This document shows positions 11,962-12,579 of a DNA stretch of 12,579 nucleotides, in pieces. The stretch lies in the NCBI GenBank assembly GCA_002732675.1, contig NVRR01000067.1, positions 1-12,579 on the forward strand. The letters are read 5' to 3'. Below the pieces are notes generated by a model. That model ran no database searches, had not been told where the DNA came from, and saw nothing but the letters and a program-made list of their open reading frames with translations. Each line of letters starts with the position of its first letter. Positions within the stretch are counted from its first letter, which is position 1. Both the position numbers and the translations under genes were made by a program. This DNA comes from Sneathiella sp. Its GTDB lineage: Bacteria > Pseudomonadota > Alphaproteobacteria > Sneathiellales > Sneathiellaceae.

Positions 11962-12579
11962 ATGCAGTTGGCCAATGTATCCCTCGACGATAAATATGAA
12001 CTTGAAGACGGACGTGTCTTCCTGACGGGCATCCAGGCGCTTGTTCGGCTACCGCTGATGCAAAAGGCACGGGACCGTGCTGCGGGCCTGAATACAGCAG
12101 GATTTATTTCCGGCTATCGGGGGTCGCCATTGGGTGGTTATGATCAGTCTTTATGGAAAATACGCCCGCTTCTGAAACAGAATGATATCCATTTCGAACC
12201 CGGTATCAACGAAGATCTCGCCGCCACCGCCGTTTGGGGAAGCCAACAGCTTAACCTGTTTCAGGGCGCCCGATATGATGGCGTTTTTGGTATCTGGTAT
12301 GGCAAAGGTCCCGGCGTCGACAGAACTGGCGACGTTTTCCGCCATGCCAACAGCGCGGGCACATCAAAGCATGGCGGTGTTCTAGCACTGGCAGGCGACG
12401 ATCATGGCATCGTTTCATCCTCCATCGCCCATCAATGCGAGCATGATTTTGCAAGTTGGATGATGCCGGTCCTGCATCCTGCCAGTGTTCAGGAAATTCT
12501 CGACTATGGTTTGCTGGGCATCGAAATGTCCCGCTATTCAGGGCTTTGGGTCGGTTTTAAATGTATTTCCGAAACCGTT
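11962..12579 (+). CDS. Indolepyruvate ferredoxin oxidoreductase family protein, N-terminal part
   Basis: The first 206 codons of a gene cut by the window end. The visible part is the thiamine-diphosphate enzyme start of the large fused indolepyruvate (2-oxoacid) ferredoxin oxidoreductase found in many Proteobacteria. It has LEDGRVFLTGIQALVRLPLM (14-33), FISGYRGSPLGGYD (48-61), INEDLAATAVWGSQQ (82-96, with the conserved Glu84), GIWYGKGPGVDR (110-121) and LAGDDHGIVSSS (143-154). The enzyme decarboxylates aryl or branched 2-oxoacids to acyl-CoA with reduction of ferredoxin, in aromatic amino acid breakdown. The full protein is usually well over 1,000 residues with fused alpha and gamma parts; this cannot be checked here. 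AAAGG precedes ATG 11962 at 8-base spacing. It is divergent from the epimerase operon, and the neighbouring thioesterases could act on its acyl-CoA products, which is only a suggestion. Confidence 0.92.
   Translation, partial: MQLANVSLDDKYELEDGRVFLTGIQALVRLPLMQKARDRAAGLNTAGFISGYRGSPLGGYDQSLWKIRPLLKQNDIHFEPGINEDLAATAVWGSQQLNLFQGARYDGVFGIWYGKGPGVDRTGDVFRHANSAGTSKHGGVLALAGDDHGIVSSSIAHQCEHDFASWMMPVLHPASVQEILDYGLLGIEMSRYSGLWVGFKCISETV

Overview
The window looks like chromosomal DNA from an alphaproteobacterium of moderate GC content. The evidence is an rpsU (S21) gene divergent from a COQ9-family gene, a 42-residue aa3-type cytochrome c oxidase subunit IV, a three-gene pntAA-pntAB-pntB transhydrogenase, a UDP-glucuronate 4-epimerase and a fused indolepyruvate ferredoxin oxidoreductase. 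The order cannot be fixed from sequence alone; a Kordiimonadales, Emcibacterales or Rhodospirillales-like lineage is a guess. No mobile element, CRISPR array, tRNA or rRNA was seen, and no gene looks broken by a frameshift.

Layout. (1) 1-1190: COQ9 (cut by the window edge) and peptide deformylase on the minus strand, divergent from rpsU, which ends in its own terminator. (2) 1212-2582: an XRE regulator with an MmyB-type ligand-binding domain on the minus strand, divergent from a four-helix membrane protein; a near-perfect 17-bp palindrome lies between the two promoters. (3) 2605-2715: a consensus sigma-70 promoter on the minus strand faces a strong terminator about 75 nt away with no reading frame between them, a candidate small RNA. 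(4) 2918-4678: a flavin-binding PPOX-family protein, a secreted lectin-like protein and a 39-residue lipoprotein, all minus strand. (5) 4785-11772: a long minus-strand array, read 5' to 3' as UDP-glucuronate 4-epimerase, two PaaI-type hotdog thioesterases, oligoendopeptidase F, cox subunit IV, pntAA, pntAB and pntB, closed by a terminator. (6) 11962-12579: the 5' part of an indolepyruvate ferredoxin oxidoreductase on the plus strand.

How the genes fit together. Deformylase and S21 serve translation; COQ9 serves ubiquinone synthesis. The transhydrogenase uses the proton-motive force, to which the aa3 oxidase contributes, to make NADPH, which gives a plausible reason for cox subunit IV to precede pntAA. 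A dyad overlaps the -35 element of the candidate cox IV-pnt promoter. The epimerase-thioesterase-thioesterase-PepF run is tightly spaced at its start and probably co-transcribed, but its members have no obvious shared pathway.

Three elements are easy to miss: the cox subunit IV gene (7785-7913), the small lipoprotein gene (4559-4678) and the small RNA candidate (about 2605-2682). The sequence suggests no dramatic new enzymatic system. The small RNA, the lipoprotein and the two dyad-controlled promoter regions are the best leads.
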